Source of the DNA: Aporrectodea caliginosa
Taxonomy: Eukaryota; Annelida; Clitellata; Crassiclitellata; Lumbricidae
Assembly: GCA_020284085.1 (NCBI GenBank)
Contig: JACEVL010000335.1
Span: 1,316,979-1,380,978, forward strand
Reading direction: 5' to 3'
Length of the DNA: 64,000 nt
Below the pieces are notes generated by a model. It did no database searches. It was not told the origin of the DNA and saw nothing but the letters and a program-made list of their open reading frames with translations. This document shows, in pieces, positions 21,401-31,000 of the stretch (the stretch's first letter is position 1; every line of letters begins with the position of its first letter). Position numbers and translations under genes: made by a program.

Positions 21401-21432
21401 GGGGCAGGGAAATTCCAAAAGGGAGGAAATAA
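369..21432 (+). CDS. AARS2: Alanyl-tRNA synthetase, mitochondrial type (23 exons)
   Basis: Class II synthetase that charges tRNA-Ala and clears mischarged Ser/Gly; expected in the mitochondrial matrix. The spliced frame is 1007 codons, normal for the family. Visible: motif 2 region [20 protein letters not shown] (about residues 267-273), and an editing domain with zinc ligands HTATH (627-631) and CCGIH (746-750), then a C-Ala-like tail. ELCCG rather than ECGG, the altered helix at 347-359 and a basic N-terminus favour AARS2 over cytosolic AARS1. Exons: 369-422, 1163-1330, 1786-1974, 2635-2780, 3323-3514, 4182-4326, 4679-4824, 5226-5334, 5778-5816, 6533-6644, 7477-7610, 8188-8323, 8911-9074, 9297-9413, 10074-10214, 10738-10878, 11635-11747, 12470-12578, 13285-13383, 13585-13713, 19854-19937, 20401-20508, 21184-21432. 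Introns 3 and 11 need GC donors. Intron 20 carries an antisense retrotransposon. Family is certain; exon 1 and the exon 3 edge are less so. Confidence 0.9.
1975..1976 (+). other. Candidate GC splice donor, AARS2 intron 3
   Basis: Ending exon 3 at the AAG codon (1972-1974) and joining to 2635 restores the family pattern YFK-R-EA with no gap; the intron then starts GCTCGT. An alternative is a GT donor at 1979 (GTTTGT) joined to an acceptor a few bases further in, giving KAQAC. The GC reading fits the family better. Confidence 0.5.
3550..3720 (+). repeat. Short LINE 3' coding remnant
   Basis: In AARS2 intron 5, one frame reads as the last residues of a CR1/L2-type LINE polymerase (WLKTYLF), followed by a non-coding tail with ggtgctatatgag, close to the tails of other LINE pieces in this window. 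Decayed; boundaries approximate. Confidence 0.4.
5523..5665 (+). repeat. Dispersed repeat E, copy 1
   Basis: Begins gagagctaccctgttagtgg, contains atggtgatcaataaagta and ends in an (attg)n run. It resembles 12905-13040 along most of its length. A 3' tail of a retroposon is likely; no coding part is visible. Confidence 0.5.
6290..6405 (-). repeat. tRNA-derived SINE, family C (minus orientation)
   Basis: Read on the minus strand it has a tRNA-like head with a B box close to GGTTCAAATCC. Similar heads or bodies occur at 12040, 35725, 50015 and 53640. Not a tRNA gene: the cloverleaf cannot be completed. Confidence 0.5.
6895..7295 (+). repeat. Degenerate tandem repeat of ttgttataacaa words
   Basis: About 400 bp in AARS2 intron 10 built from variants of an approximately 17-25 bp unit around ccttgttataacaagaac. 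The core ttgttataacaa is itself palindromic. No coding potential. Confidence 0.7.
7611..7612 (+). other. GC splice donor, AARS2 intron 11
   Basis: Exon 11 reads EEIRRQHQ and is followed by GCAAGA. There is no GT before the in-frame stop at about 7633, and the next exon (8188) must join in phase 0. GCAAGA matches the known GC-AG donor pattern from +1 to +5. This is the better supported of the two AARS2 cases. Confidence 0.7.
7620..8035. repeat. AT-rich low-complexity tract
   Basis: Runs of tattatttatttattattc variants fill much of AARS2 intron 11. Nothing else is visible in it. Confidence 0.7.
8378..8478. repeat. (ATT)n-like microsatellite
   Basis: Imperfect attattatt run at the start of AARS2 intron 12. 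It creates spurious open frames on both strands. Confidence 0.75.
8480..8645 (-). repeat. tRNA-derived SINE, family B (minus orientation)
   Basis: On the minus strand it opens with a tRNA-like head (ggttagagtgcttgcc) and a B box-like gggtttgagacc, then a body with a lagging 'ccttgagcaagt' block. Related copies lie at 11262, 24235 and 34585 (minus) and 32612 and 33945 (plus). Confidence 0.6.
9075..9296 (+). repeat. AARS2 intron 13 built almost wholly of TTGA/CTGA words
   Basis: The 222-bp intron consists largely of diverged ttgattgactgactta tetranucleotide-like words from near the donor to the acceptor (ttgaccag). It has almost no classical polypyrimidine tract. Confidence 0.7.
10377..10446. 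repeat. (CATT)n microsatellite with LINE/SINE tail
   Basis: A run of ttcattcattc units is followed by an inverted copy of the common tail (aagcacctcttcagataac, then cagttctgctcccag). It looks like the 3' end of a minus-strand LINE or SINE insertion. Confidence 0.65.
11262..11428 (-). repeat. tRNA-derived SINE, family B (minus orientation)
   Basis: Same order of blocks as 8480-8645, including gcatttattaagcac at the 3' end and ggttagagcgtctgcc at the head when read on the minus strand. Confidence 0.6.
12040..12300 (+). repeat. tRNA-derived SINE, family C
   Basis: The tRNA-like head (gttggactggcaatcaagag, B box region gtcagaggtttctgttcc) is followed by a body with acactgtcagtgggaagatg and aagtcgctaacacttcat, shared with 35725, 50015 and 53640. 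Confidence 0.6.
12579..13284 (+). other. AARS2 intron 18 with seven GGTAAG donor-like words
   Basis: Seven GGTAAG occurrences lie in two clusters (12620-12715 and 13070-13140), more than the real donor of exon 18 (GAGGTCTGT) resembles. They look like products of a degenerate tandem repeat around atggtaagt. Confidence 0.7.
12905..13040 (+). repeat. Dispersed repeat E, copy 2
   Basis: Shares with 5523-5665 the blocks gacc/taccctgct-ggaac, tgttcctttt and atggtgatcattaaag, ending in an A-rich tail. Confidence 0.5.
13736..13740. repeat. Target site duplication ATTTT, left
   Basis: The five bases before the left LTR equal the five after the right LTR (19644-19648), the size expected of Ty3/gypsy-like integrases. 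Confidence 0.85.
13741..14162 (-). repeat. 3' LTR
   Basis: 422 bp, starts tgtcaccaac and ends cttgttcaca in plus-strand reading. Compared with the other LTR it lacks one A at gacacag and one A in the taaaacgc run. Confidence 0.93.
14163..14185 (-). promoter_or_regulatory. Polypurine tract
   Basis: On the minus strand AAAGAAAGGGAAGGAGG lies a few bases before the 3' LTR, where plus-strand DNA synthesis is primed. Confidence 0.75.
14201..18898 (-). CDS. Gag-Pol polyprotein of the LTR element, truncated in RT
   Basis: One uninterrupted frame of 1565 codons with no frameshift between gag and pol. Residues about 50-300: highly charged coiled coil. About 593-606: zinc knuckle CX2CX4HX4C. About 710: protease active site DSGA. 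About 969-1013: integrase HHCC zinc domain. D near 1043, D near 1102 and E near 1137: integrase triad (SDQGTNF and LVERW are visible). Near 1277: GPY/F-like WHGP. From about 1400: reverse transcriptase fingers/palm, with YVDD near 1550. The frame then stops within about 15 residues, and the polypurine tract follows at once. RT thumb/connection and RNase H are missing, so an internal deletion is likely. Protease and integrase look intact. Any new mobility would need enzymes from a complete relative. Confidence 0.9.
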   Translation of the reverse strand: MEKLSVKKQAELKKMSSERLKQRLLKAGFEEEKLEDMSREDMLEALAEVWLKEEAEEEEGAVGGAVEKVIEKPPGLMSMEMMMQWMMMKEEREEKRRQEEKEIRQEELRLQREKEEKAERLQREKEEKAENARQEELRLQREKEEKAENARQEELRLQREKEEKAEQVRVAELELQKQQFEIQLEQLRRDREDAERRRLEQMIEFERARKSDEEIRQQQIEEKRLREEEKEKVRISELERAEEVRQEELKLQKESMEKAEEERQERLKLEKTKIALKEAQLKEEKQNREAQEQRRQEEREEQKRKQEESETMVSKIKKIGDAMKHVLPKMPNDMMEVPLYFETVENAFRSFKVQEQFWVKLLLPLMTPKARTVLNRLSFADLDDYQVVKQHLLKEFKLTPREYRSKFIDAKKTAEETYTMFTARLKNLLNYYVKSRKVDKNFEKLFDLLVADKLKESLPPGPLQFVLSKEGTDCYEASVVADLADIHVNNRIGLAIPNKTSFDFVPNGKRNQQFTPNFGFHWKSNQETGNQFRGAEVKPNSPVVHENRESMMTRQRQVYNKSPPRFVAREGNASFTPYKRKESIEQRGAVVKRCHNCGSDRHLMKFCPVPVTASNYGKQENSRVNRIQVVGNSESQATEHQNNETEVKSVMKCHLSPDIQKEILLHNGMQKEMVGRDESTALKKVVLQYVEVEIRGTAGKEPVKVKALIDSGAEVPVISEELLEGMKVEQIGKVNLQCVAGDAIPAKLVKVDVRLCCNDVEEEVIPHKVKCSLTPYVTLMCASIAKMGSTERFLLHPEIIAELKAVPQVKMIQGDVQANVTTRLQSQRKKVVDVEEESETESSSEEENESDDQQSLMQDGITAEMSEQEMAACKNGNLNETKEDNECDVEIADLFQENEKDEEQQMQIADAKKFEEQQRQDESLKAWWNLAPDKESEFCVVNGLLYKRYRILEQTIYQLVLPKERRMKVMELAHESVFGGHLGEEKTRERIKLSFTWPKMRRDIVKFCKSCEKCQLKARSLVMDRVPITPIPREDVAFRRITMDCVGPIEPASAAGHKYCLCIVDSCTRWPTVFLLKSLTAKAVCDALMELFMNVGVPSVITSDQGTNFTASLTREFLNLMGCSPRFDTPGHPEAAGLVERWNQTFKKMIHHVIVDNPRQWHKVIPFTVWALREVPNATTGIAPYMLVYGKIPRGPLAILKESWTREINLPPHIGIQPEKYLKDMKANMEKALLFAESYSREKQLQYTNQYNKRAKHKEFEPGEKVIVLYPNKLISRWHGPCTVIQRRSKYSYLIDMGDDCRKIIHANKIRKYITRAMSCGLIVEEDEDFGSVVELLTKNDLQDEKNSLNLDPEQISHLTLSQQKQLLEVLNKYSDRFSEKPGLCTLVEHEIELKPEFREKEFMAYRIPLIYRAEVERQIKEMLQANIIKPSSSRMASPLVIVKKKDGSLRLACDYRYINSFTVDCKYPMPIVKDVLHKVGKSNVISIFDCRSAYWTCPVKQTDQWKTAFVTHNGLYEFTRVPFGMINSGRTFVKAINMVLQPINEFAEPYVDDIAVHSDDFANF
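18411..18595 (-). repeat. Tandem coding repeats in the Gag coiled coil
   Basis: Roughly 57-60 bp units encoding [18 protein letters not shown] are repeated about three times (residues about 103-162), with a shorter related copy. Repeat copies are nearly identical, so expansion was recent. Confidence 0.8.
19067..19197 (-). repeat. 19-bp tandem repeats in the element leader
   Basis: About seven almost perfect copies of gacgttgtttcgaatccca lie between the 5' LTR and the Gag start. The unit is not a multiple of three and is in the untranslated leader. Each copy contains ttcgaatccc, which resembles a tRNA T-arm / B box. Confidence 0.85.
19198..19216 (-). promoter_or_regulatory. Candidate primer binding site
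   Basis: On the minus strand, four to five bases after the 5' LTR, the sequence runs TGGTGGCAGCAGCGGTGG. TGG start and position fit a tRNA primer site; I did not assign the tRNA. Confidence 0.6.
19220..19643 (-). repeat. 5' LTR
   Basis: 424 bp. In the element's own direction it starts TGTGAACAAGTG and ends TTGGTGACA. It is nearly identical to 13741-14162. Confidence 0.93.
20640..20860. repeat. Degenerate tandem repeat, unit about 20 bp
   Basis: Variants of tgtttattgtaagtacattc recur about nine times in AARS2 intron 22. Several units contain a donor-like taagta word. Confidence 0.65.
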
Positions 21433-21433
21433 A
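21428..21433 (+). terminator. AATAAA overlapping the AARS2 stop codon
   Basis: The TAA stop (21430-21432) lies inside AATAAA. If used for cleavage, the 3' UTR would be extremely short; it may equally be chance. No other clear signal is seen before the converging gene. Confidence 0.35.
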
Positions 21434-21732
21434 GGGGAATTTCGGAATCGAGGGGACTAGCAAACAGTTTCAGCAATAAGCAAGGAGGGCAAGGGCAGGG
21501 TACTTGATTAATAACAAATCGGGATGGAAAAATGGAGTGGAATACAAGAAGCGAGATCTATATTTCTGAACAGGAAGCTTCTTTCCAAAAGAACAAACTG
21601 CAAATTTGTCAAGAACCTCAACTGAAATTGAAACTGAATTTGCGCAGCTAGATTATTTACAGCAAATGAACATGAGAAGGAATCTCGGAATTTATCTGCT
21701 CAAGCCACCAGCAACTTTCTGCAGGACAAAGA

Positions 21733-21960
21733 AACTGAAAAATTACAAATAATCATGTAACATGTTTCACATAGCCTTGAAAAAGGTTGCTGGTAATCTC
21801 TCCTTAGCAAACCTTTGAAGGGGTTACCATTTGCACGACAACGAAACTGAAAAATTAAAAATAATAATTATGTAACATATTTGAATTTTTTACATAGCCT
21901 CAAAAAAGGTTAATCTCTCCTTAACAAACCTTCAAAAGGGGTTAACATTTCCTTTAAAGG
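21733..21960. repeat. Direct duplication of about 110 bp between AARS2 and CEP162
   Basis: Blocks ctgaaaaattac/aaaataat, atgtaacat, acatagcct-gaaaaaggtt, aatctctcctta-caaacctt and ggggtta recur in the same order about 105 bp apart. It lies downstream of both stop codons, so it could be in either 3' UTR. Confidence 0.75.
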
Positions 21961-22017
21961 AGAGTGTTAAGTTGCCTATGGTCCCAACAACACTATAATT
22001 CATTGATGGTTTAACTA

Positions 22018-25000
22018 TTAAACTGGATTTTCGGGGTAAGCGGTCCTTCCTGCATATGGAATGACAACACCCTGACGCTGAAGAACCCGCAAGATGTCGA
22101 GTATTGAGTCTAGTTCGTTTCGAAATCGGTCAATCTCCTTTGACTTTGATTCTACGACTTTTTTCCACTTGGCGGCCTCTTCCGCCACCTCCTCTGCCGC
22201 CAACAGGTGGTTCTGGTGAAGCAGTTGCTGAAGCTGCTGCTCCCTCTGCTGGTGTCGTGACTCCATCTTACGAATCTTCTCTTGGAGCATCTCAAAGTGG
22301 CGCATTTGCTGCAAGACAATGGATCTTGGTTGTAATAATAACCATATATGATACCTTTGGTCCATATATTGGACCCTTGTTTTTAATTCTAGAAAATACA
22401 ATACCTAATAATAACAAAGGATCTCATTTGCAATAATCAACAATACAAAACCTAACAATAGACTGCACTTGCAATAATTATCAACAATATACCTCCTACC
22501 TTCCCTTAGAGTATAAAGAAGTGACATGTCTGCCAACAGCTAGGAAAAGGTTTAACAATTACCATTAACTCTGTACCTCGTACATGGCTTGTCTTTGGCA
22601 TTCACTCACAGTTGCAAGTCTGTCCATCTGAAATGCTACCTCCTCGGGTTCACATTTTGCCTGCCAAACTTTTGGTCTAAACAGCCTCCAGTCTCTACAG
22701 TTCTGTTACGATGTTTCAAAATGCACTGGGTAACACCCTCCTTATTGGTTCCAATCATCTTCCACTGCATTTTCACCAGTTCATTTGCTCCTGTCCATAA
22801 GTTGTACTCTTCTGCCCCACTGTTGCCAAACACCAACTGACTTCAAAACCCTGTGACCTTGCTGCTAAAAATACACGAATAGTAATTATAATAACACAAG
22901 AATGACAATCAACTTACTGGAGTGTGGGCACTTCTTGCTTCCAGTAAATCGTTCTCCAACTGTTTCACCTGACTTCCAAGAGATGATTTGACGCTTTCCA
23001 GCATCGACATCTGCTTGCTGTCCGCAGCGTTCTGTGCCAACTGTTCCTTCAAATGCTGTATGACGACCTGTGTATAGCAACAAATCTCATTTATTTCTCA
23101 ACAATACAATTTTGTCTTTTGGTAACAGTAAACATTTCTTCGATCTTTACAGTATATAACAAGCCACAATCACTTACATGTACTTAAGTGCCTTGTTGCG
23201 TTGTTACATGTACCTCGCAAAAGCATTGTCTACTTTAGCCTAAATGGTGTTAAATGTTCGTTTAGAGCAAGAGTTCATCAGTAAGCAAACACGACTTGGA
23301 TAACAAGAATGAGTTGCTTCTCTCTTAAAAGTGTGCTAATTTACAATTGCATGATGGGCTCCTCTCACACACAGCAGAGCTCAACCAATGGTTTCACTTC
23401 CACAGTTGATAGTTAATTAGCCGAGACATTGTTTCCGCACCTTTACAAAATCCAGTAAAATGTCTAAGATGTGAGATAATCCATTAAATGCAAGTGCAAT
23501 GGTAGCTCAAAAATGTCCTCTCCTCTGCACATGAAACATGTCAAACAGATGTAATGACTCACTTCTTGTGCCGATGTTCTGTTGCGTAACTCTGCCATTT
23601 GTGAGCTCGAATGTTCTATGGCATGACCAGCCACAAGTCTCTGCAGCTCCACCTGGTGCACATTCTTTAAAGCAGAAATCTGCAAAAAGATTTACACTTA
23701 TGAGTGTAGTGGTAACCACAATCACGTTATGACTACACTTACTAAGTGTAAATGAACCACAGTATAAGTAAAGCAACAATTACAGTTTATTTCTTAAGGA
23801 AATTTATATAGCACCTCTCAGGAAAAATAATCTGGTCCTGTGTTTGCCCCAGCCTAAATGTCATTAAGTTCAGAACATTTATCAAACATGGTTAGTAACA
23901 TCAGATAACCAGAAGAGTCACCAGTGGCTGGGCCATGCACACACACATACAGACACACATACAGGCCACCAACAAATTCCCAACGAGAGTTGACAGATGA
24001 CAGCAAGTTCAGAGACAGTTACAAAGATTACGCAAAAATTGTGATTGTAAACCGGACAAAGAGGTTTCCTTACATGTTCTTCCACTTCTTCTCGGAAATA
24101 TCGTTCCCTCGCTTCATTCTCCGCTACCACTTTCTGTAAAGTCACTCTCTGCTGCTCTGCTTCAAGAGACAAAGATTCCACCTAACAATAAACAGTTAAC
24201 TTCAATAAACCTAACAGTTACAGATCCTATTATTATTATGCATTTATTACAAACCACTGTCTAATGGCCAAGCATCAATCGATAGTGCTGAGCAGTTATG
24301 GGAATTGTGAGGACTTGCTCATGGTCCTACACAGTAAGTGAGTAACCATCTGAGGGAGTCTCGAAAGAGTCGAAACCGTACTCTCTGTGTCACAAGGTCA
24401 GCGCTCGAAACAATCGCCTATCATATCGTGCTGGTAGCCAATAGGTTAAAGCGCTATTTGCATTATGATCAAGCCAAGATAAACTGATAAACAAGATAAA
24501 TATAAACAAAATGCCTACCAGATATTGATAGGCAGAAATTACAATAAACAAAGAACTTTAAACAGATTAATAGACTTTACTGTATTATGTGTTTACTAGC
24601 ACACACTTGATTGAAACAGTATGACAGTAGCCAGTTAGAGTACTTGCCTTGTAGTGTGACGTGTGTGGGTTCAGGCCTCCCGTGGGGGTTACATTGTGGG
24701 GACCTAATTGTGTATTTCAAACACAATTGTTCAGCACGATCAATTTGTGTGTCAATGTTACATAGTGATAAATACAGGAATAAATGTATTCTGCCAAACT
24801 GTATTACATCAAAATGTAGTATGCTTAACACTTTAACGATGCGAGTGTAGTAAATGTGACTGGGAAACCAATGCACCTCGGTGTTAAATGTGCTATCTAG
24901 TGAACTGTACTATGCTGAATTGTATTACACCAAACCATATTACACCAGAATGTGTTACACTGATGTCTTGTAGAGTGAATTGTATTACACTGACTTGTAT

Positions 25001-28000
25001 TACTCTAAACTCTTTCATAGTGAATTGTATTACACTGACTTGTATTACTCTAAACTCTTTCAGAGTGAATTGTATTACACAGACTGGTATTGATCATGTT
25101 CTCAATAAATCCTACCTTCATTCTCAATTTATTATTTTCGTTGACCAGATCTGAAACGTGTTCTCCAGTAAATGTATCTGGATCATATTCCTTTTGTGGA
25201 ATTGGAATTTCCGAATAGATCGGCAGTAGTGTAGGGCCACCAGCGCCTGCTCCTTCTAACTTTTTCCGCTTAAACGTCTTTCCACTGATGTTGCTCCTTG
25301 CCAAATTCTTCTTTCCAGGTGGAAGCACCACGGTGGCTGAAAAATTTACACTAAGAGTAATGAAAGAAAATTTAAGTAGCATTATCCCCAGGCAGTGCTG
25401 AAGGTTCAGAAATGGGCCAAATGGGCGTGCCATATTTCTTAATGATTTTCTAGTTCAATGGATTTTTCCCTAGAGTTTGCTTTGCTTCCCAGTTACTTTA
25501 AACTTTATTACTTTTTCAGTTTTCCAGACTGTTATTTTTAGGGTTTTTTTCATTTCCCAGATTTAACAGTTTTGCACCTTTCTTTTCCCAGATTTTAATT
25601 TTTGCCTTTTCTTAGTTGCCAAGATTTAATTTTTATAACCTGTTTCAGTTAACCAAATTTATCAGAATGGTTTTTATTTTGCAAGTCTGTTAGGCCATTC
25701 TTACCTGACCCAGTTTAGGGTAACACCTTGACTCCATGGCCGGTAAACAGAGATGGGGCCAAGGCCAGATTGGCCCTCCAGATCTGACCTTGCACAACAC
25801 CACTAACCAAATCTTTAACACACAACTCTCCAACACCCACTTTCAACTCGTGCCATAATGTTAACTATCAGTGCTACACAAAAATAATATATAAGCAGTC
25901 AGTAAAACAGTTAATGATGATTGACTGACGATGTTGGTCATTGTAAAGTTTCTTGTGTTTTATTTTTAACTTAATGTAACAAGATAATTATATTATTTAT
26001 GTGTTTGCTCTTTTAGCTAGGGACTCTGCATACATCTTTTGCAAGCGTCTGAAAACTGTTCTTTACCACCGGAGTTGGGCTGGGAGCGCCTCTGAGTAGG
26101 TTATCTTGGAAGGGCGCTATATACGTCCTCTAAATGAATGAATGAATTTATGTAGTGCCTCTAGTCATAATCAACCTTTGGCAAGTCTTTCTGCCATCTG
26201 TCTGAGATCGCCAATCAAGTGTTGTTTGTCAGCATTCAGCTTCTCAATTGTCTCCAATAACATTCGTCTGTCGTCGTGAGAATCGTTGTCACGAGAACTG
26301 TCCGGTTTTTCCACGACGCCATCTTTGTTTTTCTCGCTGAGTATTTCCTGCTTGCTTCCAACTGCAGACAGTCCATAAACAAAAACATTCAAATAAAAAA
26401 TAACATAGTTAACTTAGTTTTTCTCTATGAAGCTTTCTGGCTTGCTTCCAACTGCAGCTGGCAATAAAACAAGAGACACAACAAAACGTTTAATTAAATA
26501 AAAATAGCATACTTAACATCCAAACGTAGTTTCAATAACATTACATGAGATTACATTAGCTTTGTTTAAACTAAGATTAAATTAGATATGTACGATACAG
26601 TGATCCAATTGGGACCATGCTAGGTCTGTAATTCAACTATTGTATGCCGGAGCCTCCTGGGAGTACTCTGTGTAGCAATCCTGGTAGAGTTGCTCACACA
26701 AAAATGCTTGTCTCTATCACCGTTCAAGATAATTTGGTATCGGCCCATAGGCTAAATGGAATATACCAAGGTTCACAGACTCACCACCACGACCTTCGGT
26801 TCATCCACTACCGGCTCAAAGGCCAGAGAGCAGGAAAAACAAACACCTCGTGTGCCAGTGTAGGTTTAATATGGTTGTTTACTTTCTTACTTTAACTACA
26901 TTGCTCGGTAGATTATATTCATACGCTTAACTAGGTCAGATTAGATTAAAATTACATCATTTTAACTGATATTAAATGACAGTAAGCTGGATTACATTAT
27001 GTATTATGTATTATAATGCATTTTGATAAACTAAGTTAGATTCAATGCATAAACCAAAATTTAGAAACCAAAGAAATGCTGGAGACCTGTCGCTGGTTCC
27101 TTTCTTCGTAGCAACGCGAGTTCCTTGCTCAGCGCAGCAATCATCTGCTCGTGTTCTGCTGTCTGCTTCTTGAGTCGATCTCGGACGCTGTCGAGTTCCC
27201 TCTGCAGAGCAAGCAGAGTCGTGTGTGGGTGGATGGTCAGCTCCAACTCGTGCTGGTACTTGGTCGCCTGTCGCTCCAGCTCCTGAATGCGTGCTTCATA
27301 CTTCAGCTTCAGAAAACCACAGAATCATAACTATAAACAGTAAGGAAAGGGTAAGGTAGTTTGGAAATGACTTCTGAATAAATTTAACCATAACGGTGCA
27401 TTCCATTTGTAAATGTGCAATATAATGTACAAATTTATCTATACCAAACGCATGGCCTCAACCCTGCTCATTTTAAAGAATTTATTGGCAATAACCTTCA
27501 CCACTGCTGCCGATTTAAACTGTTAACATTCCGAACACTCTGGACAACATCTTCTCATGTATTGAAATGAAATGCACTCCTCTCATTATGTCTTGACCTT
27601 AGTGCTGCTTTTGACACTGTCGACCACCAGATACTACTTTCTAGACTCAGTAAAAGCTTTGGTGTTTCTGGTACTACCTTAAACTTATACTTCACCAATC
27701 AGCTGCATTGCCAATTACTTTTGAGTCCAGTTACAACAGCCAATGCATATACTCAGCTTTATATTTCTGTCACCAACAGATCACTCCGGCAAAGTAATAC
27801 TTGAAGAGTGCCTCTCCTTAGTGTATGCCTGGTTCTGCTTCAACAATCTTGCTATAAACCAATGATAAGTTTGAGGCAATGATGTTTGGCTCATGCCAAT
27901 GACTGTGCTCTTTCCCTTCTCATTCCAGCATTGATGTTGCTGGCACTGTTATTCCACTATCACACACTGTCAAAACACTTGGGGTGACTCTGGATAGTAA

Positions 28001-31000
28001 TCTTACATTTGACACCACATAACAAACCTCTGCAAATCTTGTTTTCATCATATCAGGCAATACCACATAAGGTCTGCAACATTTCAGCAAAGATTCTATG
28101 ACTCAATGGCATTATGGTCTTGGATATGGAAGTCTTGTTCTCAACTCTAAGACATAGCAAAAGATCAGCTTACTTGAAACACTTAATACATCGCATGCTA
28201 AAACACTTTATACACCACGTTTACTAGAGGAGTGTATTAAGTGAACATTCACCTCAACTTACCTTATCAAAGAACGAAATTCAAATACAATGACCTCAAA
28301 TAAGGCAAGACATGGCACTTATCAAGTCAATATACACGTTTATATAAAGACTTCTATAGCGCCATGATCACAAAGCAAAACCATCAATTGACGGTTGCCC
28401 AAATGAAATCATAATAAAATATCATAACCGACTGAACCAGCTCAGTGGAAATCCGATGGGTCAGAGAAATTGCAAGACAAGCTAAGGTGGGTGAGCTAGC
28501 TGAAAGGAACAAGTCTCAAGTATAGCTAGGTATGTTCCAGGACCATCTCAAAGCGCACTTAGCAACAGCCTTGGTGTCCGGGTCCTAGGATTGAACTGAC
28601 GCTCTTACCACAGCCTGGTTGTACTTCTGCTCCAACGCCCGTGTGCCCCTTCCTCCAAGTTCATCCTGCTCTTCCAGCTGACTCTCCAGCTTCCGTATCC
28701 TTCCCTCCAGGTACTCCACTGACTGTGGCTTGGCTACGGTTCCTTCCGGAATGCTTGCAGCAGCCCACATGAGCACTGGAAGGGAGTTTGGATGACGTTT
28801 TTTCAGAATAGTCTCCATCTCTCGAACCTGGATAACATTGCCAGTCATATGTTAAAGTAAGTTCCCAATGAAGCAACGCTAACACAGTCACTAGAAACCG
28901 CTAAAGTGCTGTTTCTGGTGTCTAAAGCACAAGACATCAACCAATGGCACATCAAAACCAAGTTGCAATCAGATCAGTATCCAAAAGGAAGTAAGTTTTT
29001 TTTAATATTCATTTATTAATTCAAACCATGGTGTAAGAGATAGAAACTGACAAGTATGCAGTAAGATCATATGAATAACAGTAACAGATGATAAGAAGTT
29101 TAACAGGAGTCAAATTTAACTGTATGGCAGCCTGCAAGGTGCCCATCTGTCCTAATTTGACAGTTGCCCCTAAGGAGTGGAAGTCCGAGTAAACCTTATG
29201 GAACTAGTGGGCATGGAACCCACGTCCTTCTGATCTTCGTGCCAGCGTGTTACCATTCAACCATCTCCCTGCCTCATAGTAGTCTTGATATACACTTGAC
29301 AAGCACACATTTATCACACAGGTAGCACCAGGTGGAGTGCCTACATCCTGCATTTATATAGGGCCACCAGGGAACGTATATACTTAATAGAGTGCCTTTT
29401 AAGCAGTGTCTCTCAAAAGTGCCAAGGAGACACCAATCCGAACAGAAATAACTATGAAACATTGCCCAAAAAAATTTAATCAAAAAAAGCAGAAAATTGC
29501 TCAAAGCTTCTGGTAAAAGCTACGCAAACAGACTAAAGACCGACGACCAGAAAGAAGACAGACCTGTCTCTCGAGATCAAGAATCTTCTTTGCATCGGCC
29601 GATCTCTGCTTCTGACTGCCTGTAATTACCATCGTCTTCTTGCCGGTCTGTAAACGTAACGTCATCAAACAGGATAAAGCCATTGTGAATCCATGTAAGT
29701 ATCAGGACACTTAACACAACACACTTTAAGAACCTCACAAAAGCACCATACCTAAGACTATCCAACAGATCTAAACAAGTGTGTTTTAAGAGAGTTGGCA
29801 AATGTATGCTGTACAGAGTCAAAGCAACAGTACATAAGTGCAGTGAAAGACTGTTCCAGGAGGATGGTCTAACACACGATAAAGCACGATGGCTTTGTGT
29901 TTCGTTAATGTCAGTGAAGAATCATGTTTGAGTAATGAAAATAATAATCAATGAGGTCATCAAAGGAATCATTCATAAACTACAAAAATGATTCACAATA
30001 AATAAGAAAAGGACAACATGTTTTCAGTTCACTTGAAATTAAAAAATTCTCACTAGAGTTATTCCAGATGCTAAGGTCTTCTTTTTTCTGGACCATTTTC
30101 TGGACCACAGTATACATAAATAACATCAGCAGTTACATTACATTAGCAACTACATTATGTAAGCAGTAGTAGTACTAATAAGGCAGTTACACTATGTAAG
30201 AGGTAGTAGTACAAAGGCAGTTACATTATATAAGCAGTTACATCCCAATGATTCCCTCAAAAATATTTCAACGAACATCTAGCTGAAGTTCCTGTAGTTT
30301 CACTCGAAGTTCCTTGATCTCTTCATCCTTCTGGCGTAGAATGAGGACATCCTTGTCAAGCAGGTCCTGATTCTCCGTATACCACTTCAACTTCTTCTTC
30401 AGACCGGCCAATTCACGCCGCAATTGTTCCTCCACGTCCTATCATACAAAATATGAAACACTGTATTGACAGATTCCTGTAACAAAATAACAAAGGTAAT
30501 AGTAATTGTAATAAAAATTAAACACCTAGCATAACTTTTGTTCCCAAGGGATTACATTTACACTGTAAAAAATAAATACGAAAAATAAAATAAGAAAAAA
30601 CATTTACTGCTCAGTAAAAAATAATAAAGTAATAATAATCAGAATTAAAGTTATGCTCCTAGAATAAATTCTTGTTGTCAAGGGATTACATTTACCTAGG
30701 GGAAAAAATTAAAATTAAATAATAATAATATCAGCATAGAAACGATAACAAGTGGTCCATTTAGCTTCACCGCCCGTAAATGAGTTTGGGTGTGAATATG
30801 TTCGTCACCATTCTTCTACAACCGTGAGACAAAATTCCTATTCAGTGCCTTTACCGCTGCATTCAGCACTGCAATGTCATCAAGTAATAAATCATAGACG
30901 AACCTTTGCATCCATCAAGCGTTGGTTCCGTGCTTCGGCCAGCTCTTCTTTCAGCTCTTTCATTTCGGCAGCATTCTTTTTTTCTAAATCGTTTCTGGCC

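Noticed and set aside
369..21432. Cytosolic alanyl-tRNA synthetase AARS1
   Set aside because: The ELCCG motif, the diverged 347-359 helix that aligns gap-free with mitochondrial enzymes, and the basic N-terminus fit AARS2 better.
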